A stretch of 17,482 bases of DNA from Lindgomyces ingoldianus (Eukaryota; Ascomycota; Dothideomycetes; Pleosporales; Lindgomycetaceae). The notes under the pieces are model-generated. The model was not told where the DNA came from. It searched no databases and was given only the letters and a program-made list of their open reading frames with translations. Location of the stretch: the NCBI RefSeq assembly GCF_010093535.1, contig NW_022985224.1, positions 1 through 17,482 of the forward strand, in the 5' to 3' direction. Both the position numbers and the translations under genes were made by a program. This document shows positions 1 to 8,811 of the stretch, one piece after another (position 1 is the first letter of the stretch; the number at the start of each line of letters is the position of its first letter).

Positions 1-445
1 GCTGCTGTGCGAACTGCAGAGTCTGTGCGCGCGTCGCTGCAAAGGAAAATCAAAATCTACTGCGCAGTCGCTAGGTTAAGGTATTAATGTCCTAGGCACA
101 GCTAGAAGGTGGAGAAACCTATTGTGTTAGTGATTGTTGTGGTTGTCGTGGTTTTATTGTCGTGGTCTGCGGGCGCAGGCTTGTCGCTAGGGCGCGAACT
201 GCAGAGCCTGCGCGCGTTTCCTAGCAAAACGAATAATAAAATCAACAGCGCTGTCGCTGCGCTAGAGAATTAATGCCATGAGCCCAGCTAGGAAGTAGAG
301 AGCTGTGTTGTCGGTCATGGTTGTTGTTGTGGTTGCTGGGTTAGGTGGTGGTCTGCGGGCGGGGCGCTGGTAGCTGGTGCGGCAATGTGCGCGCGATGCC
401 TGCGTGCGCAGGAAAATCAAAATCCACCGCGCAGTTAGGGTTGCG
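1..445. repeat. GC-rich tandem repeat, about 185-bp unit, three copies (first and last partial)
   Basis: The string GCGAACTGCAGAG occurs at 9 and again at 194, and the following bases align (CTGYGCGCG, TATTAATG/AATTAATG, CAGCTAG-AAG, GTTGTGGTTG, GTGGTCTGCGGGCG). A third, truncated copy from about 378 shares GGAAAATCAAAATC and GCGCAGT with the first copy (43 and 411, spacing 368, about two units). The copies are diverged but still GC-rich, so they have largely escaped RIP. The first copy runs off the window start. No credible protein is encoded. It could be a subtelomeric or centromere-near satellite, or part of an unrecognised element. Confidence 0.75.
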
Positions 446-678
446 GCAAAACACCACCACATCTGTACATTTTTGCAAAAAAAAACACTGGCGGGGGCAA
501 GTTTAGGTTAAAGCCTAAAAGTTTGCCTACTATTATCCGTGGCCATATATCGGAGATAGGTGGCGCCATGGTCAAGTCCAGCGATCTAGGCCAAAAAGAG
601 GAGCGAAAAGGGGGTCGGATCCAGCGCGATGCCCAATCGAGACGAACAAGGCCTGATCCGCAGCAGTCGCAGGGAGAT
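446..678. other. Unassigned non-RIPed DNA with one short inverted repeat
   Basis: This GC-normal stretch lies between the tandem repeat and the retrotransposon. It holds an imperfect inverted repeat at 497-526 (GCAA-G-TTTAGG, spacer, CCTAAA-AGT-TTGC). No reading frame with protein character was seen. Its border with the retrotransposon is sharp: composition changes from about even GC to strongly TA-rich at 679. Confidence 0.5.
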
Positions 679-975
679 AGGTTATAGAGCTTTACAGAGG
701 TCTAGTTTAATTACTACGTGAGGTATTATAGTAAGTATAAGACGTTGTGTAAAGAATAAAAAAGTTTAGAAAGAAATTAGTAATTAAATACTTAGCTTAA
801 AAGTCTAAGCGCTTTAAGTATAAATTAAGCTTATTCTAAGTTTAGTTAGTGTTAAGGCAGTTTATACTTAAGTTTATGTCTATGTTATATTATGTTTATG
901 TTAGACGTGCACTAATAATACTCTAGTACACGTCTAATATAGTTATGTCTAGAATCTAGGAAGGATACTGTAACA
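679..975 (-). repeat. 3' LTR of the gypsy element
   Basis: This 297-bp copy aligns without gaps to 6024-6320. By eye I count about 27 differences, all transitions and on both copies, as expected when RIP hits each repeat independently. On the minus strand it begins TGTTACAGTATCC and ends near CTATAACCT. It contains the near-palindrome AGACGTGCACTAATAATACT / AGTACACGTCT at about 903-934, shared with the other LTR. Confidence 0.92.
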
Positions 976-978
976 GTA

Positions 979-989
979 CCCCCTCTCTT
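979..989 (-). other. Polypurine tract (plus-strand primer site of the retrotransposon)
   Basis: On the minus strand the bases AAGAGAGGGGG lie three bases before the TGTTACAG start of the 3' LTR. A purine run here is the standard primer for second-strand synthesis in LTR elements. It survives because purine runs with few CpA sites are poor RIP targets. Confidence 0.75.
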
Positions 990-1699
990 ATTAGAAAGGG
1001 AATTCTTTACATTAGTAGTTCTAGCATTAGGTTGTCTTTATTAGGGTACAGGTTTAGTTTAGATAGGTATTAAGTGTAGAATTAGGTTACTATAGAGTTC
1101 TCTTATAAAGCTTCTGTAGGTTCCTACAACAGTTTATTATATCTAGTCTATTTTATAAAGTATTTATAGATATGTTTTTTCTTATTAAACTAGATCTATT
1201 TAACATCTTTTATAACATATTCTAGTTTATTATTTATAATAATAGGTTTAGGTAGCAGGTTTAGCTGTCTAGGTAGATAGTTAGATTTAGAGGCTACTTA
1301 GTGCAGCAACAATACATAGAACACAGGGTGTATCTTTATGCTGTTAGGTAGGATTAATTAGTAAGTGTGTAATAAGACTATATAAGCTACTATAAAAAGG
1401 CTAAAGTTTTTTTAATTAAGTTTCTTTAATTATTAGTTTATTTAAATATTTCTAGCATCTAGCTAGACCTTCTTACTAGCTGTATACACAGGGGCAAGAG
1501 TTTAGGATTAGTTTACGTACTCTTGTTAAAAAGCTTAAGCCTATATAAGCTTTTTATAAACATATTTAGATATGTTTTAGATCTTATTAATAAGTTTATT
1601 TACATTTATTACTTATATAGATTAATAAGTTAGTTAGAGAGTATTTATAAGTAGTTTAAATTTTATTTAGAGGTAGTATTTATAGTTTACTAAGAATAG

Positions 1700-3790
1700 A
1701 GATACTTATGTTAATTTAGATGTTATGTTATTAGCTTTAAACTATGCTATAGCTAACTATTTTACCTAGTTATCCTACTAGTAGTTTATGTACACTTATA
1801 GGACTTATTTTATTACAGTGTTTATGTTCTTAGTCTAGCTGTTAGTCTCTAGGTAAAAAGCTATAGATAAATAGAGAACAATTTAGAGCTGTTTACAGAG
1901 TTTGTCCTAGAAGGCTAAGACAAACTGCGTACCTCTGTCTAATATAATTATGTTAGGCAGGCTATAGTAAACTTATACGTATTAGTAGAATAACTAGGCT
2001 ATATTAAGGGCAGTTATAGAGGAACATAGTATTAAGTGTTAATACTTAGTTAAGTAATTAATAACTACTATAATATTTATATACTTTTTAGATAGAGGTA
2101 GGTTTATAATAAAATTAATTAATATGTCTTTCTAAGCTTATTTAAAGATTAGAAGTAGTTTAAGCAGGCTATTATACTTTTTTTAAGAGGCCTTTACTTT
2201 ACAGCAAGTATAGCAACATAATACGTATTAGCGTACAGTATAGAACATGCAGGGCTAGTAGTACTCTCTCTATAGTAGGTTAAGAGTCTTTCCTCTGCCT
2301 AGGTGTTCTCTAACAGGCAAGTTATGTACAATTTAAAGTAGTTTAATTCTTAGTTTATTAAAATTAAAAATTATAAGTTAGTTACAGTAATACAGCTTAC
2401 TATTTTAGTTTTTATAGTTAGCTAGTGTTACCTTCTTTAACTAACTAGTGCTATTTTAGAGTAGGTCTAAAGTTTCTTAGATAAATTTATTATTTAGATA
2501 CTTATTAGTAATAATCTAATTAATTATTTAATTTATTTTATTTAAGTTAAGGTCTAAAAATAGCTTAGGTTAAAGTAGAGTTTAGTGTTAAGCCTTTTAC
2601 ACTTCTTTTTAAGTAAAGACGTCTTAGGATTACTTTATAAAAGCATCTAGTTTCTCTCTATCTTAACTAGAATAATAAGTAATCTTAAAATTAAAACAGA
2701 ATAGGTATTTAAACTAATAAGCTTATTAGTAGCTAAGTTATTTTATAGTTGCAAAGTACTACAAGTTCTTATAGTTAAATAAGACCTATATTAGATGCGC
2801 TACACCTTCTAGTTTAGGTTACTATTATTTAAAGCAGCATACTATAGTAAGTAATTTTTTATTATAGATTTTATAATTACCTTCTATAGGACTTATTCTT
2901 TTTAAGAAATATGTAATAGGCCTAATAGTCCTATTTAGCTTAGTCTAGAAGAGAACTTCTGCTACTATATAGTCTAAGGCATTAGCTTCTATAAGTATTA
3001 GTAGTTTAGAGTTAAAGTAGTAGAGTATTAAAGCTTTAGTAAAGGCTTTTTTTAGCTAGTTAAAAGAGTATTAGTAATTTAAGTTAAAGTTAAATTAAAT
3101 CTCTTTTTTAGTAAGTGTAATTATAAAGCTTACTTACTATAAAAAGTTGTTAATAAATTATTAGTAAAAGTTAGTAAATTTTATAAAGGCTTAAACATTT
3201 TTTACATTCTTTAGGTATTACTAATCTAGCACAGTCTAAACTTTAATAGGGTCTATTTAGATGCTATTTATAGAAATTACATATCCTAAATATATAACCT
3301 TTAATTAGTAGAACTTACATTTGTCTATATTAAGTTACAGACCTGCTTCTTCTATAGCTTTTAGCACTAGGCGTACATGCTATTTGTGCTCTAAAAGGCT
3401 ATTGCTATAGATTAAAATATTATTAATATACATAGTGCAGAACACGTCTAGGTAGGGTTAGAGTAAGTTGTTTATAAAATGTTAAAAAGTACTAAGCGTG
3501 TTAGCTAAGCTAAAAAGCATTACTAGGTACTTAAATAGTCTATATTAGGTCTAGAACACTATTAGCTACTTATTACCCTTTACTATTTTTAGCTTATTAA
3601 AGGCAGTAATAATATCTAACTTTATAAAATACTTTACTTTACTTAGTTAGCTTAGGGTTTTTTATAAAAAAGAAATTAAATATTAGTTTTTAATAGTAAC
3701 AGTGTTTAGTCCTTAGTAGTTAACATAGAATTAAAGCCTACCCTTAGGTTTTTTTATAAATAGTATAGGTAACACTACTAGTAAGAAGCT
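1700..3790 (-). pseudogene. pol: pol remnant: reverse transcriptase, RNase H and integrase
   Basis: All motifs lie in a single minus-strand frame interrupted by many TAA/TAG codons. From upstream (right) to downstream: an RT finger segment with FIKKPKGRL (about 3740-3755) and YxGLN; KLDIITAF (about 3605-3622), which keeps the first catalytic Asp; YLVMLFSLANTLSTF (about 3485-3530), matching the family pattern YLVMPFGLxNAPxTFQ; and YINNILIYS (about 3407-3430), the family YxDD box with both Asp read as Asn. RNase H follows with EANALDY near 2970-2990, where the catalytic Asp of the usual D-A-S is Asn. The integrase has a zinc-finger segment HLGRGKT...CCYTCCK (2203-2305) and core ILDRGTQF (Asp codon 1937-1939), followed by a NSxTKNIN segment matching the usual DGQTE region. 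The Asp losses are G-to-A changes typical of RIP. Confidence 0.92.
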
Positions 3791-6023
3791 AGCTTAAATA
3801 AACTTTTTTTTTAGGTTCTTATTAAAGTATTTTTAAAGCACTTTTACTTTATTTAGCAACATTTTATATAGTAGCCTATAACTAGGTTATTTACTAGGCT
3901 TAAAAGTTATTTAGTAATTATATAGATGTTATATTAAAAGCTTATTAAACTTGTTTTAGAAAAAGATATATAATAAGTTATAGTAGTCTTAAAGGACTAT
4001 TATCTTTAAGTTAGTATATTTTTAGGGAGCTAAAGCTTAGTCTATATTAGAAATTATAACTGCGTAGATTTTATAATCTAGTTATTAAGCTAGGGTTATA
4101 AATAGAGTAGGTTCTATGTAGCAGATGTCTATCTACTGTTTAAGTCCTAGTTTATGTTTAAATTAGGTAGGTAAAGGTTTCTTAAAAGCTTTTTTTTTTA
4201 GGTTTAAGTAGTTGTTAAATTATTTTATATAGCCTATCTTAGTAAAAGGCCTAGCTTATTAGCCTTACTTAAGTAGTTCTTTTCTAAGTTATTAGAAAGT
4301 AAGTCTAAAAACCTTCTATATTAAGTGCTATTTAAGTGTTATTTAGGTGTAAGCGTAAGCATACATTTTAGCATTAAAAAAAGTTAAAGTTTAAAACTTA
4401 CTTTTAGTAATTAAAGGCAACCTTGTGCTAATATAGCTATAGTTGTTCTAAAATTAGGTTATAACATCCTATGTTTATTACATAAAGCTTAATCTACTTC
4501 TTATAGTGTTAGTAGGTAATTATAACAGTTATAGTACAGAAAATAGAACTTTTTTTAAGTTATTTTTTATTAAATCTAGTTAGGTAAATTATTTAGGTAA
4601 GTAGTGTTAATTAAAGATTTAGTTTATGTGCTAGTTCTTTATTAATATAACCTATACTGTTTACTTCTAAGTTAATAAAAGCTTATATTAAAGCTAATAT
4701 AGTTCTTTATTATAAACATATAAGAATATTAACTTAGTACTTTTAGTTATTAGTAGAAGACTTAGCCTATAAGTTAGCAAAGATCTAGTGTTAAATTAGT
4801 TCTAGAGGGTAACTTAGCTCTAGAACAAGCCTTTTTGCAAGCTTCTACTGCTATAGCTATAGCTACATTAAAAGTAGTAAAAGGGATTAAGGCTTACATA
4901 CAAGTTAAAGCCCTTATAAAAATAAGATTAAAATAGTAAGAATTTTTAATAAGTGCTAGTAGCACTACTTACGTAGACTTAAAGAAGGGGAATAAAGCAG
5001 TTTTAGAAAATATAACTATACTTACTACACTTAAAGTATTAACTTTTTTTCTTATAATCTTTACACTTTCTAGAACTAACTAAAGCATAATTTAAATTAA
5101 TTTTTATTATGTTAGAGTTCTTATTTGCAACTACACTAGTTTAGAGGCGTATTAGGGCTTATATAGAGAGGAACCTTATATTATTATTATAGGTAGCAAT
5201 TAAGTTTACATATATGTTAAGGTTATTTAGAAGGGATTCTTCTACTATAGCGTGTTATAGTTTAGTTAAGAGAGAGTTATATAAAGCTATAATTAGACCT
5301 ATCTTATTTAGGCCTATATTAAATGCAAGTTAGTAAAACTTAGTAAAGTATAAGGTAAAGCTTTTTTTTTTTTATTATAAAGTGTTTAAGCAACTTAGGG
5401 CTATTAACTTTTTATTTAAGTCTTTATAAGTTACTTACAGAAACGCTATAAATTAATCTAAGTTAATAATATTTTTATCTATTAGTAAGTTAATTAAGGC
5501 TATTACATTATAGTTAAGTTAAAAGTAGGCATATAGTAACTAAAAGCGTTTAAAGAGGAATTAGTCTATATTTCCTTTAAGTTTATATTAGAGCTTATGT
5601 AGAAAAAAAGGTAAGTCTTTCTATTTTCTATTAAACAGTAGGGGATTAGAGAGTTAGTTAGATTTTATTACTAAGTTAAAAGAGTTATAAGTTGTAAGTA
5701 GCATTAGGCAGAAAAAAGTTAAGCTATCTCTAGACTTCTAAGTAAGCTTTAAGGCTAGTAAGTTCTTAGTTCCTACTACTATAACAAAAGTTAAAGCAGA
5801 AATAGACTACTTAATAATATAAAGCTATTTTTTAAAGTCTTTTTAAAAAGCTTTAAAGCTTACAACATAGTAGCTTTTTTATAAAGTAAGCGCTTCTTAA
5901 AAAGCTTCTTAGCTTACTTTAATAGCTTAGAGTTATGTAAGTACTAAGCTTATTAAATTAGATTTAAAGGCTATTCTTAGCTAAAGTTTTAACACAACAT
6001 AATGTTATAATTATGCACAAGTA
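3791..6023 (-). pseudogene. Upstream part of the gypsy element (expected protease and gag), unresolved
   Basis: By position this stretch between the RT remnant and the 5' LTR should hold protease and gag. It is the most TA-rich part of the element, and I did not identify a gag zinc knuckle or the protease D-S/T-G motif in it. The primer-binding site should lie just left of 6024. The bases there, TTACTTGTGCATAATTATAA on the minus strand, do not obviously match a tRNA 3' end and have probably been altered by RIP. Confidence 0.6.
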
Positions 6024-6320
6024 AGGTTATAAAGCTTTACAGAGGTCTAGTTTAATTACTACATAAGGTATTATAGTAAGTACAAGACATTATGTAAAAA
6101 ACAGGAAAGTTTAAAAAAAAATTAGTAATTAAATACTTAGCTTAAAAGTCTAAGTGCTTTAAGTATAAATTAAGCCTGTTTTAGGTTTAGTTAGTGTTAA
6201 GGCAGTTTATGCTTAAGTTTATATCTATGTTGTGTTGTGTTTATGTTAGACGTGCACTAATAATACTCTAGTACACGTCTAATACAGTTATGTCTAGAAT
6301 CTAGAGAGGATACCGTGACA
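6024..6320 (-). repeat. 5' LTR of the gypsy element
   Basis: This is the partner of 679-975 with equal length and no indels. It begins TGTCACGGTATCC on the minus strand, which probably reflects a less mutated start than TGTTACAG in the other copy. The element promoter and polyadenylation signals should be here, but none is recognisable after RIP. Confidence 0.92.
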
Positions 6321-6511
6321 ATCTTTCTATATACTATATCTTTTATACTATGCTTTTTTTATTTTATATCTTTTTTTATGCTTTTTTTTATACTATACTT
6401 TTTTCTATATAGCTTTTTTTTACTTTATATAAAACTTTATTTTATACTATATTTATCTTTTTTCTTTTTCTTTTTATACTATATTTATCTTTTTTCTTTT
6501 TCTTTTTATAC
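6321..6511. repeat. T-rich simple sequence with a 32-bp tandem unit
   Basis: The stretch is pyrimidine-rich, with TATACTATA and runs of T. A regular 32-bp unit starting TATACTATATTTATC begins at 6443 and 6475, and a third unit starts at 6507, where it is split by the solo LTR and resumes at 6739. It encodes nothing: its open frame is only a Phe/Leu/Tyr low-complexity read-through. Confidence 0.8.
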
Positions 6512-6738
6512 TGTCGGTTGACCTAGGTTCGATCGAACGAACGTACGCCCAAGGGGCGTACCAAGAGGTGAGCAGGCAAAGATCTTCTTGTTATTGACTA
6601 CTGCCCTCTCTCTTCGTACGAAGAAAGAGGGCTCTTAAGTACACATAGCCCCTAACGCACAGGCTAGATAGCCAACGTTTCAGGCAACCTAATTCAGCTG
6701 TACGCGTGTACAGACACAGCTGTACTTACGTACAGACA
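6512..6738. mobile_element. Solo LTR, un-RIPed, with 5-bp target-site duplication TATAC
   Basis: This 227-bp GC-rich block starts TGTCGGTTGACC and ends ACGTACAGACA, the TG...CA pattern of LTR ends. It is flanked on both sides by TATAC (6507-6511 and 6739-6743), a perfect 5-bp duplication. The start TGT-GGTTGACC resembles Ty1/copia-type LTRs of fungi as I remember them, which would put it on the plus strand, but this is not certain. Internal structure: a perfect inverted repeat GTACGCCC/GGGCGTAC (6543-6561), a near-perfect 30-bp palindrome (6603-6632) and two adjacent 22-bp units starting CAGCTGTAC (6695-6716 and 6717-6738). No internal region or second LTR is present, so it most likely arose by LTR-LTR recombination. 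Confidence 0.85.
6603..6632. repeat. 30-bp near-perfect palindrome inside the solo LTR
   Basis: The block GCCCTCTCTCTTCG-TACG-AAGAAAGAGGGC folds into a stem with one mismatched pair around a central CGTACG. Within an LTR such a stem would be present in the element RNA and might take part in termination, polyadenylation or packaging. That role is inference only. Confidence 0.7.
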
Positions 6739-6743
6739 TATAC

Positions 6744-6879
6744 TATATTTATCTTTTTTTTTTTTCTTTTTATACTACTATAACTTTTTATTTTATATAT
6801 ATTTTGTTATTATTATAGCTTTATTTAATAGATATATTTTTATTTTATATTTAATCTTGCTTTAATAGCTTTACTTAAT
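6744..6879. other. T-rich AT filler
   Basis: The 32-bp T-rich unit continues after the solo LTR and then degrades into AT-rich DNA without coding character or known motifs. Confidence 0.5.
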
Positions 6880-7340
6880 TTAAATTTTATAATAGTTTTT
6901 ATTATATTTACTATATTTTACTATAATATACTATTATTTACTATAATATACTTTAGTTTACTATAACATAATATAATTTACTATAATGTACTATAGTTTA
7001 CTATAATATTCTATAATATACTATAATCTACTACTATCTTTCTAAGTTACTCTAGCTAAGTAAAAGTTACTATAGTTATACTATTATAATGTATTTAAAT
7101 TCTTTAGTATTTACTATACTTAATAGTAATTTACTATTGTTTGCTTTATTTAGCTTTAATTTACTATAGCCTATTATAATTTATTAGTATATTCTAGAAT
7201 TTGCTTTAATTTACTGCAACTGCTATAGTTTACTACAATTTGCAATAGTTTATAGTAATTTACTATAATTTGCAATTATTTAAAGTAATTTGCTGTACAT
7301 TGCTGTAAATTAGTGTGAATTACTATAACCTACTATAGTA
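6880..7340. repeat. Degenerate AT-rich array related to TTTACTATAATATACTATAG
   Basis: About 20-bp units built from TTTACTATAAT, ATACTATAGT and later ATTTGCAATAG / ATTTGCTGTA recur irregularly. The last third is less degraded (CTGCAACTGC, TTGCTGTACATTGCTGTAAATT). The non-RIPed stretch at 17324-17370 carries similar words (TACTACAGTTTGCAG, TACTGTAGTTTACAGC). A plausible reading is a minisatellite that lost its G and C by RIP. Confidence 0.6.
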
Positions 7341-7779
7341 TAATGTGTTTTATAGTTTTTTATATGCTATGTTTTTTTATACAAAACTTTTTTACAATTA
7401 TATTTTATTTATATTATGTTTTTTATGCTATTTTTTTCTTTATACTATATTCTTCTATATACTATATCTTTTTTTATATAAGTAAGTTTTATTTTTAGTA
7501 TAAATTATTTTAAATTATATAGTTAATATAAATTTCTACTTTAGTAATTTATAGTAAATGTAATGCAATCTTTCTATTTGCTTTAAATACTAACTAATTA
7601 GAATACTTATTTTAAAAGCCTTTTAATTTTATCTTATATACTTTACTTTCTTAAGCTAGATATAAACCTATATATAGTAAGTACCTTATAAAGTTATAGC
7701 TTTATTATAGCTACTATACTTTTTTTAAAAAAGTTTTTACTTATTTTTTTAGCTAGTTAGAAGAGTTAGAAGAAAGGTT
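7341..7779. other. AT-rich gene-free stretch
   Basis: T-rich runs similar to 6321-6511 recur at about 7340-7480, followed by TA-rich DNA with stops in all frames. No motif, repeat pair or coding relic was recognised here. Confidence 0.5.
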
Positions 7780-8005
7780 AACTAAATAATTAGCTAAAAT
7801 AAAGTATATAAAAAATAAAAGAGAAGGTAAAAGAAGTAGAAGTAGAAAAAAGTAGAGTAGAGAAGTTAATAGTTAGGTACTAGTACTTATGCTAAAACTC
7901 TCTTCTTAGCTTTTTAAAATAGTTTTACAGTGTAAACTATACGCTTAGCCTACTAGAAATTACATAGAGCTAGATTAGAGATAGAAGTAGTTAGGCGATG
8001 CTAGA
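7780..8005. repeat. RIPed copy (A) of a hairpin-bearing repeat
   Basis: A purine-rich left arm (GAAGTAGAAGTAGAAAAAAG) leads to the centre TAGGTACTAGTACTTATGC near 7875-7893, then CTAAAACTCTCTTC. The right flank aligns base for base with the GC-rich copy at 8815-9005: ATAGTTTTACAGTGTAAACT here against ATAGTTCCACGGTCTGCACT there, and AGAAATTACATAGAGCTAG against AGAAATTGCATGGAACTAG. Nearly all differences are G-to-A or C-to-T in this copy. Confidence 0.75.
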
Positions 8006-8224
8006 AAACAGCTTTAATACTAAATATAAAGCTTAGGCTTTATAGACTTCTAAGCTGTTTTATTACAACTTTAACCTAGTAATAGTTAAGCTGTCTCTTA
8101 GTAAGCTTCTACTCTTTAGTGTTAGCGTTTATAAGTAAGAATAGAAGAATTGTTACTAACTTTATCTAGTAGCAGATGCTAGTTTGTTGCATCTCTTGCA
8201 TTAAGTTTTAACATAAAAGCTTAA
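8006..8224. other. Gene-free stretch, moderately RIPed
   Basis: No coding relic was recognised. Sequence here no longer matches the region following the GC-rich sister copy, so the shared repeat ends near 8005. Confidence 0.45.
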
Positions 8225-8356
8225 GCATGTAGATTGTAACACGCGCTATTTACCGCCCTTTAATAGAGTCTTTCTACCTCTTATTACCTAGCATGCTGAT
8301 TGTGACACGCGCTATTCACCGCCCTTTAATAGACTCTCTCTACCTCTTATTGCCTC
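8225..8356. repeat. 66-bp tandem duplication
   Basis: Units 8225-8290 and 8291-8356 both run from GCATG through ATTGTRACACGCGCTATT, ACCGCCCTTTAATAGA and CTACCTCTTATTRCCT. They differ at only a handful of sites, nearly all C-to-T or G-to-A. The first unit is the more RIPed. Confidence 0.9.
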
Positions 8357-8450
8357 TGTTTGTAATAGGATAATTAATTATGAAATAATTACCTTTTTAA
8401 ATACTATATAAAGCAAAATATTTTTAACACTACTACCTAAAACATGCTAT

Positions 8451-8460
8451 TGTCATGACA
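8451..8460. repeat. Perfect 10-bp palindrome TGTCATGACA
   Basis: The palindrome lies at the switch from AT-rich to GC-rich DNA, inside the slightly longer imperfect palindrome TGCTATTGTCATGACAGCA. A second stem, AAGGACA-TG-TGTCCTT, lies at 8518-8533, just before the 35-bp array. These may mark an element end or a binding site, but the function is unknown. Confidence 0.5.
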
Positions 8461-8550
8461 GCAAGGCAGGGTACGGAAGGGTAGGCCTAGTCAGCCTAAT
8501 TAAAAGAGGAATGCGATAAGGACATGTGTCCTTGTCAGATTTCTCTAGTT

Positions 8551-8734
8551 GTACTTTTTGGACGCGGGTTCAAATCTGACTGTTGTACGCTTTTGGACGC
8601 GGGTTTAAATCCGACTCTTGTACGCTTTTGGACGCAGATTTGAATCCGGCTCTTGTACGCTTTTGGACGCGGGTTTAAATCCGGCTGTCGTACGCTTTTG
8701 GACGCTGGTTTAAATCCGGGTGGCGTACGTTTTC
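8551..8734. repeat. Tandem array of 35-bp units containing a T-arm/B-box-like core
   Basis: Five units start with GTAC (8551, 8585, 8620, 8655, 8690) and a partial sixth begins at 8725. Each reads GTACGCTTTTGGACGCGGGT-TTAAATCC plus a variable CT-rich end. The first unit carries GGGTTCAAATC, which fits the Pol III B-box pattern GWTCRANNC. In the other four the invariant C is T. Surrounding DNA is not strongly RIPed. Units abut directly, with no spacers, so it is not a CRISPR array. The open frame across it on the minus strand is a repeat artefact. It could be a minisatellite derived from a tRNA or SINE fragment. Confidence 0.85.
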
Positions 8735-8811
8735 TATTTTTCACTTTAAAATTTTCAAGACAGGTGCGCGTGAAAAGGGGAGAAAACTAAACAATTAGTT
8801 AGGGTTAGGCT

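Larger units (their letters stand above)
679..6320 (-). mobile_element. Ty3/gypsy LTR retrotransposon, RIP-inactivated, full length
   Basis: Two 297-bp direct repeats (679-975 and 6024-6320) bracket about 5 kb containing reverse transcriptase, RNase H and integrase remnants on the minus strand in that order, which is the Ty3/gypsy order (RT-RH-IN). Orientation is set three ways: the LTRs begin TGTYAC when read on the minus strand, a polypurine tract lies just inside the left LTR, and the coding motifs read on the minus strand. The right LTR is therefore the 5' LTR. No convincing target-site duplication is seen (left flank GAGAT, right flank ATCTT), and the LTR 3' end reads TATAACCT rather than the usual CA. 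Interior and LTRs are strongly TA-rich, with stops in every frame, so the copy is dead. Confidence 0.93.

Noticed and set aside
262..462. Open frame of 66 codons, minus strand
   Set aside because: It lies in the 185-bp tandem repeat. Composition and run of Thr come from the GTTGTTGT stretch, with no family resemblance.
679..6320. Target-site duplication of the gypsy element
   Set aside because: The five bases outside the LTRs (GAGAT and ATCTT) do not match in direct orientation, and shifting the borders by one or two bases did not help.
6315..6521. Open frame of 68 codons, plus strand
   Set aside because: Translation is Phe/Leu/Tyr/Ile low complexity from T-rich tandem DNA and runs into the solo LTR. 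It is not a gene.
8551..8734. CRISPR array or a true tRNA gene
   Set aside because: Units abut with no unique spacers, and no acceptor, D or anticodon arms accompany the T-arm-like core.
8535..8744. Minus-strand open frame with repeated GFKPASKSV-like units
   Set aside because: It is the translation of the 35-bp tandem array. Repeated peptides follow from the DNA repeat.
8799..8811. Telomeric repeat (TTAGGGTTAGG)
   Set aside because: Fewer than two units are present, which is expected by chance and not evidence of a telomere or fusion.
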